Assembly: GCF_018918075.1 (NCBI RefSeq)
Contig: NZ_JAHLPW010000007.1
Span: 62,001-126,000, forward strand
Length of the DNA: 64,000 nucleotides
Direction of reading: 5' to 3'
Origin: Virgibacillus sp. MSJ-26
GTDB lineage: Bacteria > Bacillota > Bacilli > Bacillales > Amphibacillaceae
The notes beneath the pieces were generated by a model. The model saw only the letters and a list, made by a program, of their open reading frames with translations. It made no database searches and was not told the origin of the DNA. Of the stretch, positions 35,343-44,717 are shown piece by piece (within the stretch, counting starts at the first letter, position 1; the number at the start of each line of letters is the position of its first letter). The position numbers and the translations under genes are program-made.

Positions 35343-37382
35343 CTATTGCCATTTATTCAGCAAAGCATCCGTATCCTCAATCAGAATGTGATATGCATCA
35401 TCAGAAATCAAATTACCTTCCAACTGATAATCAAGCATTATTTTAAATCCGTTCAAATGTTTAATTACTTTCTCCATTTTCTTGGTGTCTTCATAATGTT
35501 GAACAGAGTTTAAATGAGTCTGTAACATTCTTACAGTTTCTGAACTCTCAAATTCACCTTCCACATCAAAAAATTCTATTAATTCCTTCATATTTTCAAT
35601 ACTTTTTGGCTCTTTCGTAATATCACCTACTAATGGTAATGTTATATGGCTTTGTTCTGGATAAACAGTGATATTAGTTCCTGGTTCTGGGCGAATAGTA
35701 TAATCATAATCACTGGATACTATCACCAATCCTATTTTATGTCCTTCTTTAAACTCATAATCTTCGGGTTGCATATCCCATTCAAATGTATACTGCTTGT
35801 TTGGGATAATTGCCTCTGACTCAGATATTGAATTATAGTTCTGCGGGTCCAACCATCCCCGAGTAACTATCTTTGCTTCATCTGGTCCATAATCAACAAG
35901 TAAGGCTGTTAAGTTAGCAACTGGACGATCAATACTAGCTCTAATGGAGACATCTACTGTTCCACTCAAACGATATGCATTTGTTAATTCCGAGCTCAAA
36001 TAAACATCACGATTCTTAACATGTGACAGAGGGTCCTGGATAAGTTCGTCAACAGCTTTTGAAGAATCGTCGCTAAAATGATTAACTTGACCCGAATCTT
36101 TAACAGGGCGATATCTTAAACCACCATCTTCATTGCTATTTGCAGCTAAATATAGTGTACTATCCTTTGCATCGGGATTTGGCCAATTTTCTTCTGTTTC
36201 CCAACTCTCGTCTTGCCTTTGTATATCGACCATCGGTTCATCCATTACATCGTTATCGATATCGTATAGCCAGTAATCAAACCATTTATTTAATGTTGTT
36301 AACCATTCCTCAGTTCTGAAACTATATGGGGAAGAATGCCCATTTTGATGTAGCCATAGTTTTCTTGGGACATCGTTTTCTTCTAGAGCATCCCACCACT
36401 GAGAAAATTGTTTGGTTTTTACGTTCCAATCATTTAATCCGTGAACAACAAACACACTCGCTTCAATACCTTGAGCATTATTTAAATAGTTACGTTCATC
36501 CCAAAATTCATTATAATCTCCAGTTAAACGATCTTGAGATTCCTCTATTTGATTCATCATATCTTCACATACTTCAGAATTATTACGTGTCAGTACTGCT
36601 CTAGCCAGTGAATCGGCGTCTTCACCTTGATAACCGCCCGGAGCAATCACAGCACCATTTGCACGATAATAGTCATACCAACTACTTATTGCACCAATTG
36701 GAACAATCGTTTCCAGTCCTTCTACACCAGTTGTTGCTAAGCCATTTGGTAATGTACCATTATAAGAAACTCCGGTCATACCTACTTTACCCGTAGACCA
36801 ATCTGCTAGGACTTCTTCTCCATCTTCATCATAGGCTTTAGCATTGCCATTTAACCAATCAACAACCGCTTTAGTAGCTAGAATTTCCTGCTCATCTCCA
36901 GTTGTAGGGCAGCCGTCAGATAGTCCGCTACCAATACCTTCAGCTAAGATAACAGCATAACCTCGCGGCACAAAATAATCATCATAGTATCCTGGTAAAC
37001 CTTGAGCATAAGGTATCCCACCTTGCTGATTATCATCAACCGGATTTAACTCAACATCTACATCATGAAAATCTATTGGATTAAGACCAGCTCTATAAGG
37101 ACTCATTTCATAAATAACAGGAACCTTTAATCCATCTTCAGTTTCCTTAGGGCGAATCAAATCCGCACGAACTTTGTCATATTCCCCATCACCATCACTA
37201 TCAACTGTTGTTTCCACATAAACGGTTTCAATGATTGCTTCTTCCGAGGAAAAAACAGGTTGTGTCATACCATCTTCTACTTTTATCGTTTGATGATCTT
37301 CTATATTGTCACCTATATCTAAACCCATCAAAATGGGAATAAATAATAACAACGATACCGATAAAGATAAAAGCCTTTTCAT
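35343..37382 (-). CDS. second secreted Xaa-Pro dipeptidyl-peptidase-type hydrolase with FIMAH-like module
   Basis: Paralogue of the 30247-32436 gene (679 aa). Signal peptide with a helix at 4-20. Nucleophile Ser206 in GVSYNG, and the blocks DYFVPRGYAVILAEG, SDGCPTTG and VPIGAISSWYDYYR are shared with the paralogue, so the pair arose by duplication, though the sequences have diverged clearly. The C-terminal module at about 600-679 (LQTHLNSVQHYED, KVIKHLNGFKIMLDYQ, LISDDAYHIL) is also shared. The paralogues flank the M64 gene. S15/CocE family; exact substrate uncertain. Confidence 0.82.
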   Translation of the reverse strand: MKRLLSLSVSLLLFIPILMGLDIGDNIEDHQTIKVEDGMTQPVFSSEEAIIETVYVETTVDSDGDGEYDKVRADLIRPKETEDGLKVPVIYEMSPYRAGLNPIDFHDVDVELNPVDDNQQGGIPYAQGLPGYYDDYFVPRGYAVILAEGIGSGLSDGCPTTGDEQEILATKAVVDWLNGNAKAYDEDGEEVLADWSTGKVGMTGVSYNGTLPNGLATTGVEGLETIVPIGAISSWYDYYRANGAVIAPGGYQGEDADSLARAVLTRNNSEVCEDMMNQIEESQDRLTGDYNEFWDERNYLNNAQGIEASVFVVHGLNDWNVKTKQFSQWWDALEENDVPRKLWLHQNGHSSPYSFRTEEWLTTLNKWFDYWLYDIDNDVMDEPMVDIQRQDESWETEENWPNPDAKDSTLYLAANSNEDGGLRYRPVKDSGQVNHFSDDSSKAVDELIQDPLSHVKNRDVYLSSELTNAYRLSGTVDVSIRASIDRPVANLTALLVDYGPDEAKIVTRGWLDPQNYNSISESEAIIPNKQYTFEWDMQPEDYEFKEGHKIGLVIVSSDYDYTIRPEPGTNITVYPEQSHITLPLVGDITKEPKSIENMKELIEFFDVEGEFESSETVRMLQTHLNSVQHYEDTKKMEKVIKHLNGFKIMLDYQLEGNLISDDAYHILIEDTDALLNKWQ

Positions 37383-37420
37383 CTAATATTACTCCTCCTT
37401 TGTTAAACCTCAAAAGTAAG

Positions 37421-37456
37421 ACTCTCCCTGTATCAGCTTGTTCTACAGGGAGGTCT
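37421..37456 (-). terminator. intercistronic hairpin
   Basis: GACTCTCCCTGTA and TACAGGGAGGTC pair (one mismatch) around a 10-base loop between the M6-type and S15-type genes. Weak T tract. Confidence 0.5.
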
Positions 37457-37471
37457 ACTTAATCTAATAAT

Positions 37472-39685
37472 CTACTTGTTCAATAAAATATCAGTATAAT
37501 CTTCGAGTGATTCAAAGGCCTTATCAGTTATCAAATCACTTTCTTTATAATGCTGAATTAAAGGTTTAAAACCTTCAAGATGTTTAACTACCTTTTGGTT
37601 ATCTCCTTGTTTCTCATAGTGCTCAACAGCTGTCATATGCATCGTTAAGGCATGTCCTGCTTCCGCTTCAACATCTCCTGTTTCTTCTAACATTTCGATA
37701 AGTTCTTTAACACTTGAAGCACTTACCTCGCTTAATAAAACATCTTCCGATACAGCGACTTGTTCAGAATCCGTTTCAGATGTAGCCGTCAATTTTAGCT
37801 TGGTAGGTTCTTCTTCACCTTCTGGTACTTCTACATAAACAGGAACATCTACAGTCTCACCTGGTTCTACTTCGATAACGTTATGCTCGACCATTGTTTC
37901 CCAGTCTAAGTCCGTTTCAACACCAATTCTAATGAGGTCTGTTGCTTCTCCAGTATTTGTTATACTAAAATTCTGTGTTGCAATTTTACCTGGCTCAGCA
38001 TATTCAACTGTACTAGTGTCGGTAGATACACTACGATTAAAGTCACCTGCACCGTCCAAGTGGCGTACGGAAACTCGATATGATAGGATACCATCTTCGT
38101 CATATGTCTTATCTAGTACATAGAAATGTAAGCGATTATGTTCATCAACATATTCGCTAACAATATCTTCATCTGTTCCCGCTTTAAATAAGGCATCTGA
38201 TAATTGTCTGTAGTCACCAAGTGAATATTTCGCCTCTGTACCATCTGGTCTTTCAAAGTCTACCTCATCGATGTCTTCTTCATTAGCATCAATAACCCAA
38301 ATATTAGGTGCCGATTCAGCGTTCTTTGTCTTAGCCATTAACACACCAGAATCAGGTGTAAATGAGTCAAATCCTACACGATCAACGACTTCAACCGTAT
38401 AATTGTCATACCATTTCTCACCATTTTGCATATCTGCACGCCAATCATCATCTAAAGAATTAGCTGGTGTTAAGTCCTCCATCTCAATATTAATTCCGTG
38501 TATTCCTGTACGCCCAAATACTTCCCCTGTCGGGGTTGACCGAGCAAGAATATCAGCTGTCACTGGTCCTGTTTCAACTAACTCATCACGGTCTACGTTG
38601 AGATACTCATCTTCCGTGAGAAAGCCCTGTTTAATTTTATTACGTAACATATGGTGTGACGGAGCTGATCCACCTTCTGTCGGTGTAATCATCCATCTTG
38701 TATGAGGTCCACCTGGTCCGTTAAAACTTCCTCGACTCATCAACTCCCATGGTCCTGAATATGAACGAGAAACAGGTTCCCCATAAGGATTATTATAGTT
38801 ATCTAAAAGTTCCATTATATGTCCGAATTCATGTGCAAAGGTTCCCATACCATCGTTTTCACCTTGAACTGAAATGCCATTTCTAATGTCAGCATGTGAC
38901 CAAATAGATTTAGCTGCAAACCAGGATGTCCATGGTACATAGCGTGTCTTTGCCCAGTTGGGTACACCATCTAAGTAAGATGGTGGGCCAAATTCATCTG
39001 TTACTGAATCTCGGTCATGAAACATCATTTCGCCAAATTCCTGCCAAACACCTGATTGATCATACCCAGCATGAAGAATAAATGTAAAGTCATACTCTTC
39101 TTCCGAGGCATCTAAGTCCTCTTGTGCTAAATCCATTGCCTCGGGCTTAATATCTCTTGATTGGAAGCCTTCTGGCATTTCATTTCCATAGGAAAGGCCA
39201 TATTCAAATTCATTACCTTCTAATTTGTAAGGACCAAACCCGTCTAGGTCAACTCCCCATTTTCCAAATGAGTTCTCACGCCAGTATTCATCAATAGTTC
39301 TATAGTTATTTAACATCTGAGGTTTATTTAAAAAGTCCACCCAGTATTCACTAAGTTCTTCCCGTGGCACATCTCCCTTGTTCACTGGGTTGCCTGCTAC
39401 ATCTGAACCTTTGGTTTGACTTGATATAAATTCTTGATCCTGAAAGTCCACCAGTACAATAGCACCCTTAATGGTTCTCTCAGGATCTACTGGAGCATTA
39501 TTCCAATCAATACCTGGAATTGGATTATAATCCTCCCATGCCATATCCTCTGGAAGAACCCATGATTCTTTATCAACGGCTTTCGGAAACTCATCTAAGC
39601 CAGAGTGTTCCGCTGCAAAAGTGGTTGGTGAAATTGATAGAAATAAGGCTGCAGATAAAGCAAATGTTCTTTTGAATAGTTTCAC
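37472..39685 (-). CDS. secreted M6-type metalloprotease with FIMAH-like module
   Basis: Secreted 737-aa protease related to immune inhibitor A. Signal peptide 1-24 (cleavage after TTFA likely). Zinc site HEFGH at 285-289 followed by IMELLDNY, with Asp295 in the third-ligand position. Residues about 560-650 form a beta domain of the NEW3/CARDB type (NFSITNTGEATDLIRIGV, VEPGETVDVPVYVEVPEG), often found before cell-surface anchors. The last 75 residues are the shared helical module (MHMTAVEHYEKQ, KVVKHLEGFKPLI). Very acidic. First of the four large hydrolases after the TasA-like gene. Confidence 0.85.
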   Translation of the reverse strand: MKLFKRTFALSAALFLSISPTTFAAEHSGLDEFPKAVDKESWVLPEDMAWEDYNPIPGIDWNNAPVDPERTIKGAIVLVDFQDQEFISSQTKGSDVAGNPVNKGDVPREELSEYWVDFLNKPQMLNNYRTIDEYWRENSFGKWGVDLDGFGPYKLEGNEFEYGLSYGNEMPEGFQSRDIKPEAMDLAQEDLDASEEEYDFTFILHAGYDQSGVWQEFGEMMFHDRDSVTDEFGPPSYLDGVPNWAKTRYVPWTSWFAAKSIWSHADIRNGISVQGENDGMGTFAHEFGHIMELLDNYNNPYGEPVSRSYSGPWELMSRGSFNGPGGPHTRWMITPTEGGSAPSHHMLRNKIKQGFLTEDEYLNVDRDELVETGPVTADILARSTPTGEVFGRTGIHGINIEMEDLTPANSLDDDWRADMQNGEKWYDNYTVEVVDRVGFDSFTPDSGVLMAKTKNAESAPNIWVIDANEEDIDEVDFERPDGTEAKYSLGDYRQLSDALFKAGTDEDIVSEYVDEHNRLHFYVLDKTYDEDGILSYRVSVRHLDGAGDFNRSVSTDTSTVEYAEPGKIATQNFSITNTGEATDLIRIGVETDLDWETMVEHNVIEVEPGETVDVPVYVEVPEGEEEPTKLKLTATSETDSEQVAVSEDVLLSEVSASSVKELIEMLEETGDVEAEAGHALTMHMTAVEHYEKQGDNQKVVKHLEGFKPLIQHYKESDLITDKAFESLEDYTDILLNK

Positions 39686-39744
39686 TATAATATACCTCCA
39701 TTAAATTTTCATAAATTATTAATAGATATTAGCACCTTCATTTT

Positions 39745-40335
39745 TTATTCTATCTCCTCACCTTCACCTTGCTCTGCAACAAATGTCCACTCTAGATTTA
39801 AAGAATCTCCTTGAAATTGATTTTGGTCTTCATCATTATCAATAAAGTTAAACTTAACTACTAAATCATTTTCAGATCCTACAGCAAGACCTTTTTCTCC
39901 GAGCGCAGGATAAAATATATGCTCGCTTATCGCTTCAGGTGACATTTCTTTTAATTCACTTAAAGTAGTTTTATAGATTACTTCATCTAACTTATCCGCA
40001 TTATATAAAAACTCAACTTCAATATGCTCTCCAAAATCTTCAGTATTGTCACCGTTTGCATCAATCACTGAATAATCAGTTTCCAAGGTTACTTTTTCTA
40101 TATCCAGAGTTCCATTATTTTGAAGTTCAAAATTTCTTGTCATTGAATCACCTGGTTTTAGATTATCAACATCAATGATTGCTGTCGGCTCAACTGATAA
40201 ATCTAATGTACCGGCTGCAAATGTATTATTAGTAACCTCACTATCACTAAAATAAGCGTAAGTCCCTCCTGATACCAACGTCAATCCCAATGCCGCTGAC
40301 ATGACTCCCATACCAAGTTTCTTTTTAATATTCAT
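39745..40335 (-). CDS. TasA/CalY-like secreted fibre protein
   Basis: A 196-aa protein of the TasA/CalY (camelysin) family. Signal peptide at 1-27, followed by YAYFSDSEVTNNTFAAGTLDLSVE, the typical family start after SipW cleavage. The jelly-roll core follows to the acidic C-terminus (EQGEGEEIE). TasA forms amyloid-like biofilm fibres; CalY was described as a surface protease, later questioned. No sipW or tapA gene lies in the window, although these proteins normally need SipW. First gene of the hydrolase cluster, 60 bases before the M6-type gene, so the fibre may hold or display the enzymes (inference). Confidence 0.88.
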   Translation of the reverse strand: MNIKKKLGMGVMSAALGLTLVSGGTYAYFSDSEVTNNTFAAGTLDLSVEPTAIIDVDNLKPGDSMTRNFELQNNGTLDIEKVTLETDYSVIDANGDNTEDFGEHIEVEFLYNADKLDEVIYKTTLSELKEMSPEAISEHIFYPALGEKGLAVGSENDLVVKFNFIDNDEDQNQFQGDSLNLEWTFVAEQGEGEEIE

Positions 40336-40649
40336 TAAATTTTCCTCCCCTGACTTTTTAATCTCTGAAGGGGGGGTAAACTTCTCAATATCTATTTACA
40401 CCTCCCAAACAAAAGCGAAGTAGTCCCCTTCGTTAGTAGGCTCATAGATGTCTGGTTTTGTTTGATAGTATTGTAACAAAGTTGGTGATTAAATTCATTA
40501 AATTTTCAAAAAACAGTGATAACCTCCTATCATAATGTTTTAACATCTAGTATTTAATGCCTGGAATATTAGTTGTAGCCTGAAATCTTTAGCAACTAAA
40601 ATCTACTACTTTATATACATGTAATTTCTATCTGAACATGAATAAACTC
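40336..40649 (-). promoter_or_regulatory. leader and promoter region of the TasA-like/hydrolase cluster
   Basis: No gene. On the minus strand a TGAATT-16-TACAAT candidate promoter lies at 40470-40497. A CGAAG/CTTCG hairpin followed by CTTTTGTTT sits at 40414-40432, between promoter and gene, and could attenuate transcription. A G-rich stretch near 40365-40375 precedes the GGGGAGG ribosome site. I checked for c-di-GMP riboswitch motifs and found none. Confidence 0.35.
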
Positions 40650-40682
40650 AAAACCCCCGAGTTCATATACTCGAGGGTTTCA
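40650..40682 (-). terminator. terminator of the dpp/opp genes
   Basis: AAACCC(C)CGAGT and ACTCGAGGGTTT pair into a strong stem with A and T tracts, 24 bases after the last permease gene. It separates the importer from the hydrolase cluster. Confidence 0.88.
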
Positions 40683-40705
40683 AGGTAATTATTTTAATAC
40701 ATATG

Positions 40706-41623
40706 CTAATTTTTCATCTTAGGGTCAAGAATATCTCTTAAACCATCACCAATTAAATTAAAACCAAGAACCACAAGCATAATTGCTAACCCTGGTATGA
40801 TTAAAGTCCAAGGTGCTATTTGAATAAATTCCCGTGAATCAGCAAGCATCTTTCCCCATTCTGGTGCAGGTGGTTGTGCACCTAACCCAAGGAAACCAAG
40901 TCCAGCCGCGTCAAGGATTGCTGTTCCGAAACCCAGTGTACTTTGTACAATAATTGGCGCTAAACTATTAGGGAGAATATGATGAAAAATGATTCTCCCG
41001 TTTTTCAAACCTTGAGCTCTTGCCGCCATAACAAACTCTTCTTCACGTAAACTAATGACTTGAGATCTTACAAGTCTCCCAAAAATAGGCACATTAACAA
41101 TTGCAATTGCAATTAGTGCATTTTGAAGTGATGCACCTAGGATAGCAACAACTGAAATCGCCAGTAAAATACTAGGAAACGCTAATAGAATATCAAATAT
41201 ACGAGAAATGACCATGTCAATCCAACGCCCATAAAAACCAGCAATAAGTCCTAAAAGTGTTCCAAAGAACAAAGCACCGCTAACCGCAAAAAATCCAATT
41301 TGTAAGGAAAGTCTTGCACCATATGCAATTCGCGTAAAAATATCTCTTCCAAGGTTGTCCGTACCGAATAAGTGTTCAGAAGAAGGTGGTAGTAGTCGAT
41401 CAGATAAAACTTGTTCCTTATATCCATAAGGGGTTAAGAGGGGGGCGAATAAACCTAATAAAACAAAAAATATAATGATAATAATCCCAATCATAGCAAA
41501 GCGGTTTTTTCTTAACTGGTTAAAGAAGTCTTTCACAGGTGATTCGGGTTTAGAATCATCTTCTACAATCAAATTATTATTAGTTGCTAAAATCAAATTT
41601 TCATCTTTTTCTTTTATTTTCAT
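40706..41623 (-). CDS. peptide ABC transporter permease, DppC/OppC type
   Basis: A 305-aa inner-membrane permease with six helices, an N-terminal OppC extension (residues about 25-75) and the EAA loop AARAQGLKNGRIIFHHILPN near 200-219. Forms the translocation channel with the DppB-type protein, whose gene ends 14 bases upstream. Substrate, from family and operon: di- or oligopeptides; nickel or other ligands cannot be excluded. Confidence 0.9.
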   Translation of the reverse strand: MKIKEKDENLILATNNNLIVEDDSKPESPVKDFFNQLRKNRFAMIGIIIIIFFVLLGLFAPLLTPYGYKEQVLSDRLLPPSSEHLFGTDNLGRDIFTRIAYGARLSLQIGFFAVSGALFFGTLLGLIAGFYGRWIDMVISRIFDILLAFPSILLAISVVAILGASLQNALIAIAIVNVPIFGRLVRSQVISLREEEFVMAARAQGLKNGRIIFHHILPNSLAPIIVQSTLGFGTAILDAAGLGFLGLGAQPPAPEWGKMLADSREFIQIAPWTLIIPGLAIMLVVLGFNLIGDGLRDILDPKMKN

Positions 41624-41637
41624 CGTCTACCCCCCCT

Positions 41638-42639
41638 TTAATATTTAATCCTTGGATCGATATATGTGTACAACAGGTCGACAATTAAATTGATTAAAAC
41701 AAAGAAAATGGCAATAATTAAAATACCTGATTGAACAACTGGATAATCACGATAATTAATAGCATCGAATACATAGCGTCCAATGCCTGGCCAACTAAAA
41801 ATTGTTTCCGTTAAAATTGCTCCTCCCAATAAAACCCCAGACTGGAGACCTATAACTGTTATAACTGGTATGGTTGCATTTTTAAGAGCGTGTTTATAAA
41901 TAACTAACACTTGTCCAGCACCCTTAGCACGCACTGTACGGATATAATCTGATTTCATCACTTCTAACATACTAGAACGTGTCATCCGAGCAATGATTGC
42001 CATCGGAATTGTCCCTAAAGCAATAGCAGGTAAAACTAAATGCTTTAAGACAGTAAACGCTCGAGAAAAATCTCCATTTAAAATAGAATCAAGAACAAAC
42101 AAGTGGGTAATTGGTTCTATGGGATCTCGACTTTCCTGCCTACCGAACGCAGGAAGCCAGTCAAGTTCTTGTGCAAAAATCCATTGTTCCGTTAAGGCAA
42201 GCCAAAAAACAGGCATAGATACGCCTAGCAAAGCAACGATCATGGCAAGAATATCAAACCACGAATTTTGTTTCCATGCACTGATAATACCCGCATTGAC
42301 ACCAATAACCACAGCAAAAATCATTGCAAAAAAGGTTAATTCAAATGTTGCAGCTAGGCGAGGATATATTTCCCCGGAAATTTCACTTCTAGTTTTTAAA
42401 GAAGTTCCTAAATCACCCTGTAGTAAGTCTGTGACATAAACCCCATATTGAACAAGGTAGGGCTCATTTAAACCTAACCTTTCTTCCAGGTCTTCAACCG
42501 CTGAGGGTGTTGCAGCTTCACCTAGTATTACTTGTGCAGGATTTCCTGGAATGAGATGTACAATCGCAAAAGTAATAATTGTCATACCGATCAAGACTGG
42601 TATTAACAACAAGAGTCGTCTAACGATGTATGCAAACAT
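41638..42639 (-). CDS. peptide ABC transporter permease, DppB/OppB type
   Basis: A 333-aa permease with six helices starting with the family signature YIVRRLLLLIPVLIGMTIITF. EAA loop VRAKGAGQVLVIYKHALKN near 237-255. Located downstream of the binding-protein gene, from which it is separated by a 265-base interspersed repeat. Confidence 0.9.
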   Translation of the reverse strand: MFAYIVRRLLLLIPVLIGMTIITFAIVHLIPGNPAQVILGEAATPSAVEDLEERLGLNEPYLVQYGVYVTDLLQGDLGTSLKTRSEISGEIYPRLAATFELTFFAMIFAVVIGVNAGIISAWKQNSWFDILAMIVALLGVSMPVFWLALTEQWIFAQELDWLPAFGRQESRDPIEPITHLFVLDSILNGDFSRAFTVLKHLVLPAIALGTIPMAIIARMTRSSMLEVMKSDYIRTVRAKGAGQVLVIYKHALKNATIPVITVIGLQSGVLLGGAILTETIFSWPGIGRYVFDAINYRDYPVVQSGILIIAIFFVLINLIVDLLYTYIDPRIKY

Positions 42640-42754
42640 GGTTCCACCTCGATTTTATATTTCCACAATATATAATGCCTAAAGCATGACTATGATGATT
42701 ACTAGTGTTTAATTTACAATAGAACTGCTCTAGTTAATAATAAGTAAAACCTAT

Positions 42755-43020
42755 AAAGAGGCTGGGACAAAATTAAGTATTAGTAATTAAAAGACGAACA
42801 ATTTTAAGCGAGCGTTATTCGCTTCGGAAAAATACTTCGCTTTCCGCAGGCGCTGATGAGCCTCCTCGAGCTACGCTCTGCGGGGTCTCATCTAAGCTTT
42901 TCATCCTGCTGGAGTCTACGTATTTTTCCTACGCTGATTTTAAAAGTGTATATTAAAAGAAATATACTTTAATACGTTCGCTTTTACATTAACTAAAATA
43001 CTTATGTCCCATCCTCTTTT
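42755..43020. repeat. interspersed repeat with terminal inverted repeats
   Basis: A 266-base non-coding element bounded by AAAGAGGCTGGGAC on the left and its near-perfect inverse GTCCCATCCTCTTT on the right. Inside are GGAAAAATAC/GTATTTTTCC arms and a GC-rich core (CTTTCCGCAGGCG, TGCGGGGTCTCATC). This layout, GAGGCTGGGACA at the ends with a CCGCAGGCG...CCTCCTCG core, is one I recognise from repeats scattered in Bacillaceae genomes. It lies between dppA-type and dppB-type genes and may form a long hairpin RNA if transcribed. Confidence 0.8.
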
Positions 43021-43032
43021 ACACCTTATTAA

Positions 43033-44661
43033 TTACTCAGACAGCTCTACTTCCTCCAAAGGATCAGACGTAGACGGATGTGGTATAAAGTTCTTTACTT
43101 CACTTCTTGAAGCTACAAGTGGAGTAGAGTGAACCATAAAAACAGATGGAGCATCTTCAAGAATCAATTCTTGTGCCTTTACATAAAGGTCAGCACGTTC
43201 ATCTTCATCAACAGTACCTTTCGCTTCATCCAATAATTTGTCAACTTCTTCATTAGAGTAAAATGCGCGATTTTCTCCTCCTATACTGTCACTATGCAAC
43301 AAACTTGTTAAGAAATAATCTGGGTCACCATTAGAACCTGACCACCCGAGCAAGAACATCTCATGCTCACCATCTGTCGTCTTCTCAATATATGGAGCCC
43401 ACTCTTCTCTAACAATCTCCGCATTCACTCCAATTTTATCCAAATCATTTTGAATAATTTCGGCAACTTTTTCAGGATCCGGCATATATGGTCTAGATAC
43501 TGGCATCACCCAGAACTCAATGTCAACGCCATCTCCATAACCCGCTTCAGCTAACAATTCCTCTGCTTTATCAAGATCAAATTCATAGCCTTCAAGGGTT
43601 TCATCATATCCAAGATATCCTGGTGGTAATAGGCTCGTTCCTTCCTCTGCATAACCAGAATATAAAGCTTCAACAAGTGCCTCAGTATCAATTGCATGGC
43701 TAATAGCCTGACGAACTAACTTATCATCCAATGGTTCCTTTTCGACTTGGAAACCTAGGAAACCAACGTTATTTGCTTCACGAGCATATAGTTCTAATCC
43801 ATCTTCAGCTTCAAGATTCTCTCCCTCATCAGGGTTTACATCGTCAATAATATCTACTTCTCCTGAACGTAGTGCAATTAAACGCGCAGCATTATCGGGA
43901 ATTACTTCGTAAATAACTTTGTCTAATTTTGGTAAACCGTCTTTTCTATAATCTTCAAACTTTTCCAATACGATTTGTTCATCTTTACTCCAACTAACAA
44001 ACTTAAATGGTCCTGTCCCAACCGGATTTTCATCAATGTCTGGCCCGTATTCCTCAAGAGCCGCCGGAGAGGTTATCGCAAAGTAATGTGACCCTAGATT
44101 TTGTAAGAAAGGGCCTAGTGGCTCTTTTAATACAAATTCAATTTCATAATCATCAATAACATTTATTTCATCAATAACATGCCCCTCATCTCCTTGATAT
44201 CCACCGAATAAAGATTCATAAAGTGCATAAACATATCCTTCATCTAAAAAAGCATATTCATGATCTGGATCTGACCAACGTTCAAAGTTTAATTTAACTG
44301 CATCTGCATTAAAATCAGTTCCATCATGAAACTTAACGTTTTCTTCTAAATAAAAAGTATATATTTTACCATCCTCTGAAATATCCCAGTCCTGGGCGAG
44401 TGCAGGGACAATTTCAAATGAATCTTTATCATATGTGACAAGACTTTCAAAAATATTCCTTGTGACACGAGATGACTCACCATCTGATGTACTTGCAAAA
44501 TCTAGACTTGTTGAATCCCCACCACGTGCGTAAATTAATGTCTGTTCATCATCGCCAGTTGTACTCCCTTCCCCTTTACTCGTCTTCTCGTCATCCCCTC
44601 CACATGCTGCAAGCAACACAACAATAATGAACATTGTAAATAGTGAAAATTTTTTCCTCAT
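43033..44661 (-). CDS. peptide-binding lipoprotein, DppA/OppA family (SBP_bac_5)
   Basis: A 542-aa lipoprotein with the lipobox LLAAC (lipidated Cys20), followed by an acidic Asp/Glu/Gly linker. Class C binding protein: YDKDSFEIVPALAQDWDISEDGKIYTF near 75-100 and LKEPLGPF near 188 are typical. Captures peptides outside the cell for the permeases. Lies between the ATPase genes and the permease genes, an unusual split order D-F-A-[repeat]-B-C. Confidence 0.92.
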   Translation of the reverse strand: MRKKFSLFTMFIIVVLLAACGGDDEKTSKGEGSTTGDDEQTLIYARGGDSTSLDFASTSDGESSRVTRNIFESLVTYDKDSFEIVPALAQDWDISEDGKIYTFYLEENVKFHDGTDFNADAVKLNFERWSDPDHEYAFLDEGYVYALYESLFGGYQGDEGHVIDEINVIDDYEIEFVLKEPLGPFLQNLGSHYFAITSPAALEEYGPDIDENPVGTGPFKFVSWSKDEQIVLEKFEDYRKDGLPKLDKVIYEVIPDNAARLIALRSGEVDIIDDVNPDEGENLEAEDGLELYAREANNVGFLGFQVEKEPLDDKLVRQAISHAIDTEALVEALYSGYAEEGTSLLPPGYLGYDETLEGYEFDLDKAEELLAEAGYGDGVDIEFWVMPVSRPYMPDPEKVAEIIQNDLDKIGVNAEIVREEWAPYIEKTTDGEHEMFLLGWSGSNGDPDYFLTSLLHSDSIGGENRAFYSNEEVDKLLDEAKGTVDEDERADLYVKAQELILEDAPSVFMVHSTPLVASRSEVKNFIPHPSTSDPLEEVELSE

Positions 44662-44717
44662 ATTAGATTCCCCCTTGTGTTAATTCTCATGAATGCTAGA
44701 TTAAAGCATTGACTTCT

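Noticed and set aside
41993..42439. 148-codon frame on the plus strand
   Set aside because: Antisense to the DppB-type permease, no ribosome site, no recognisable domain.
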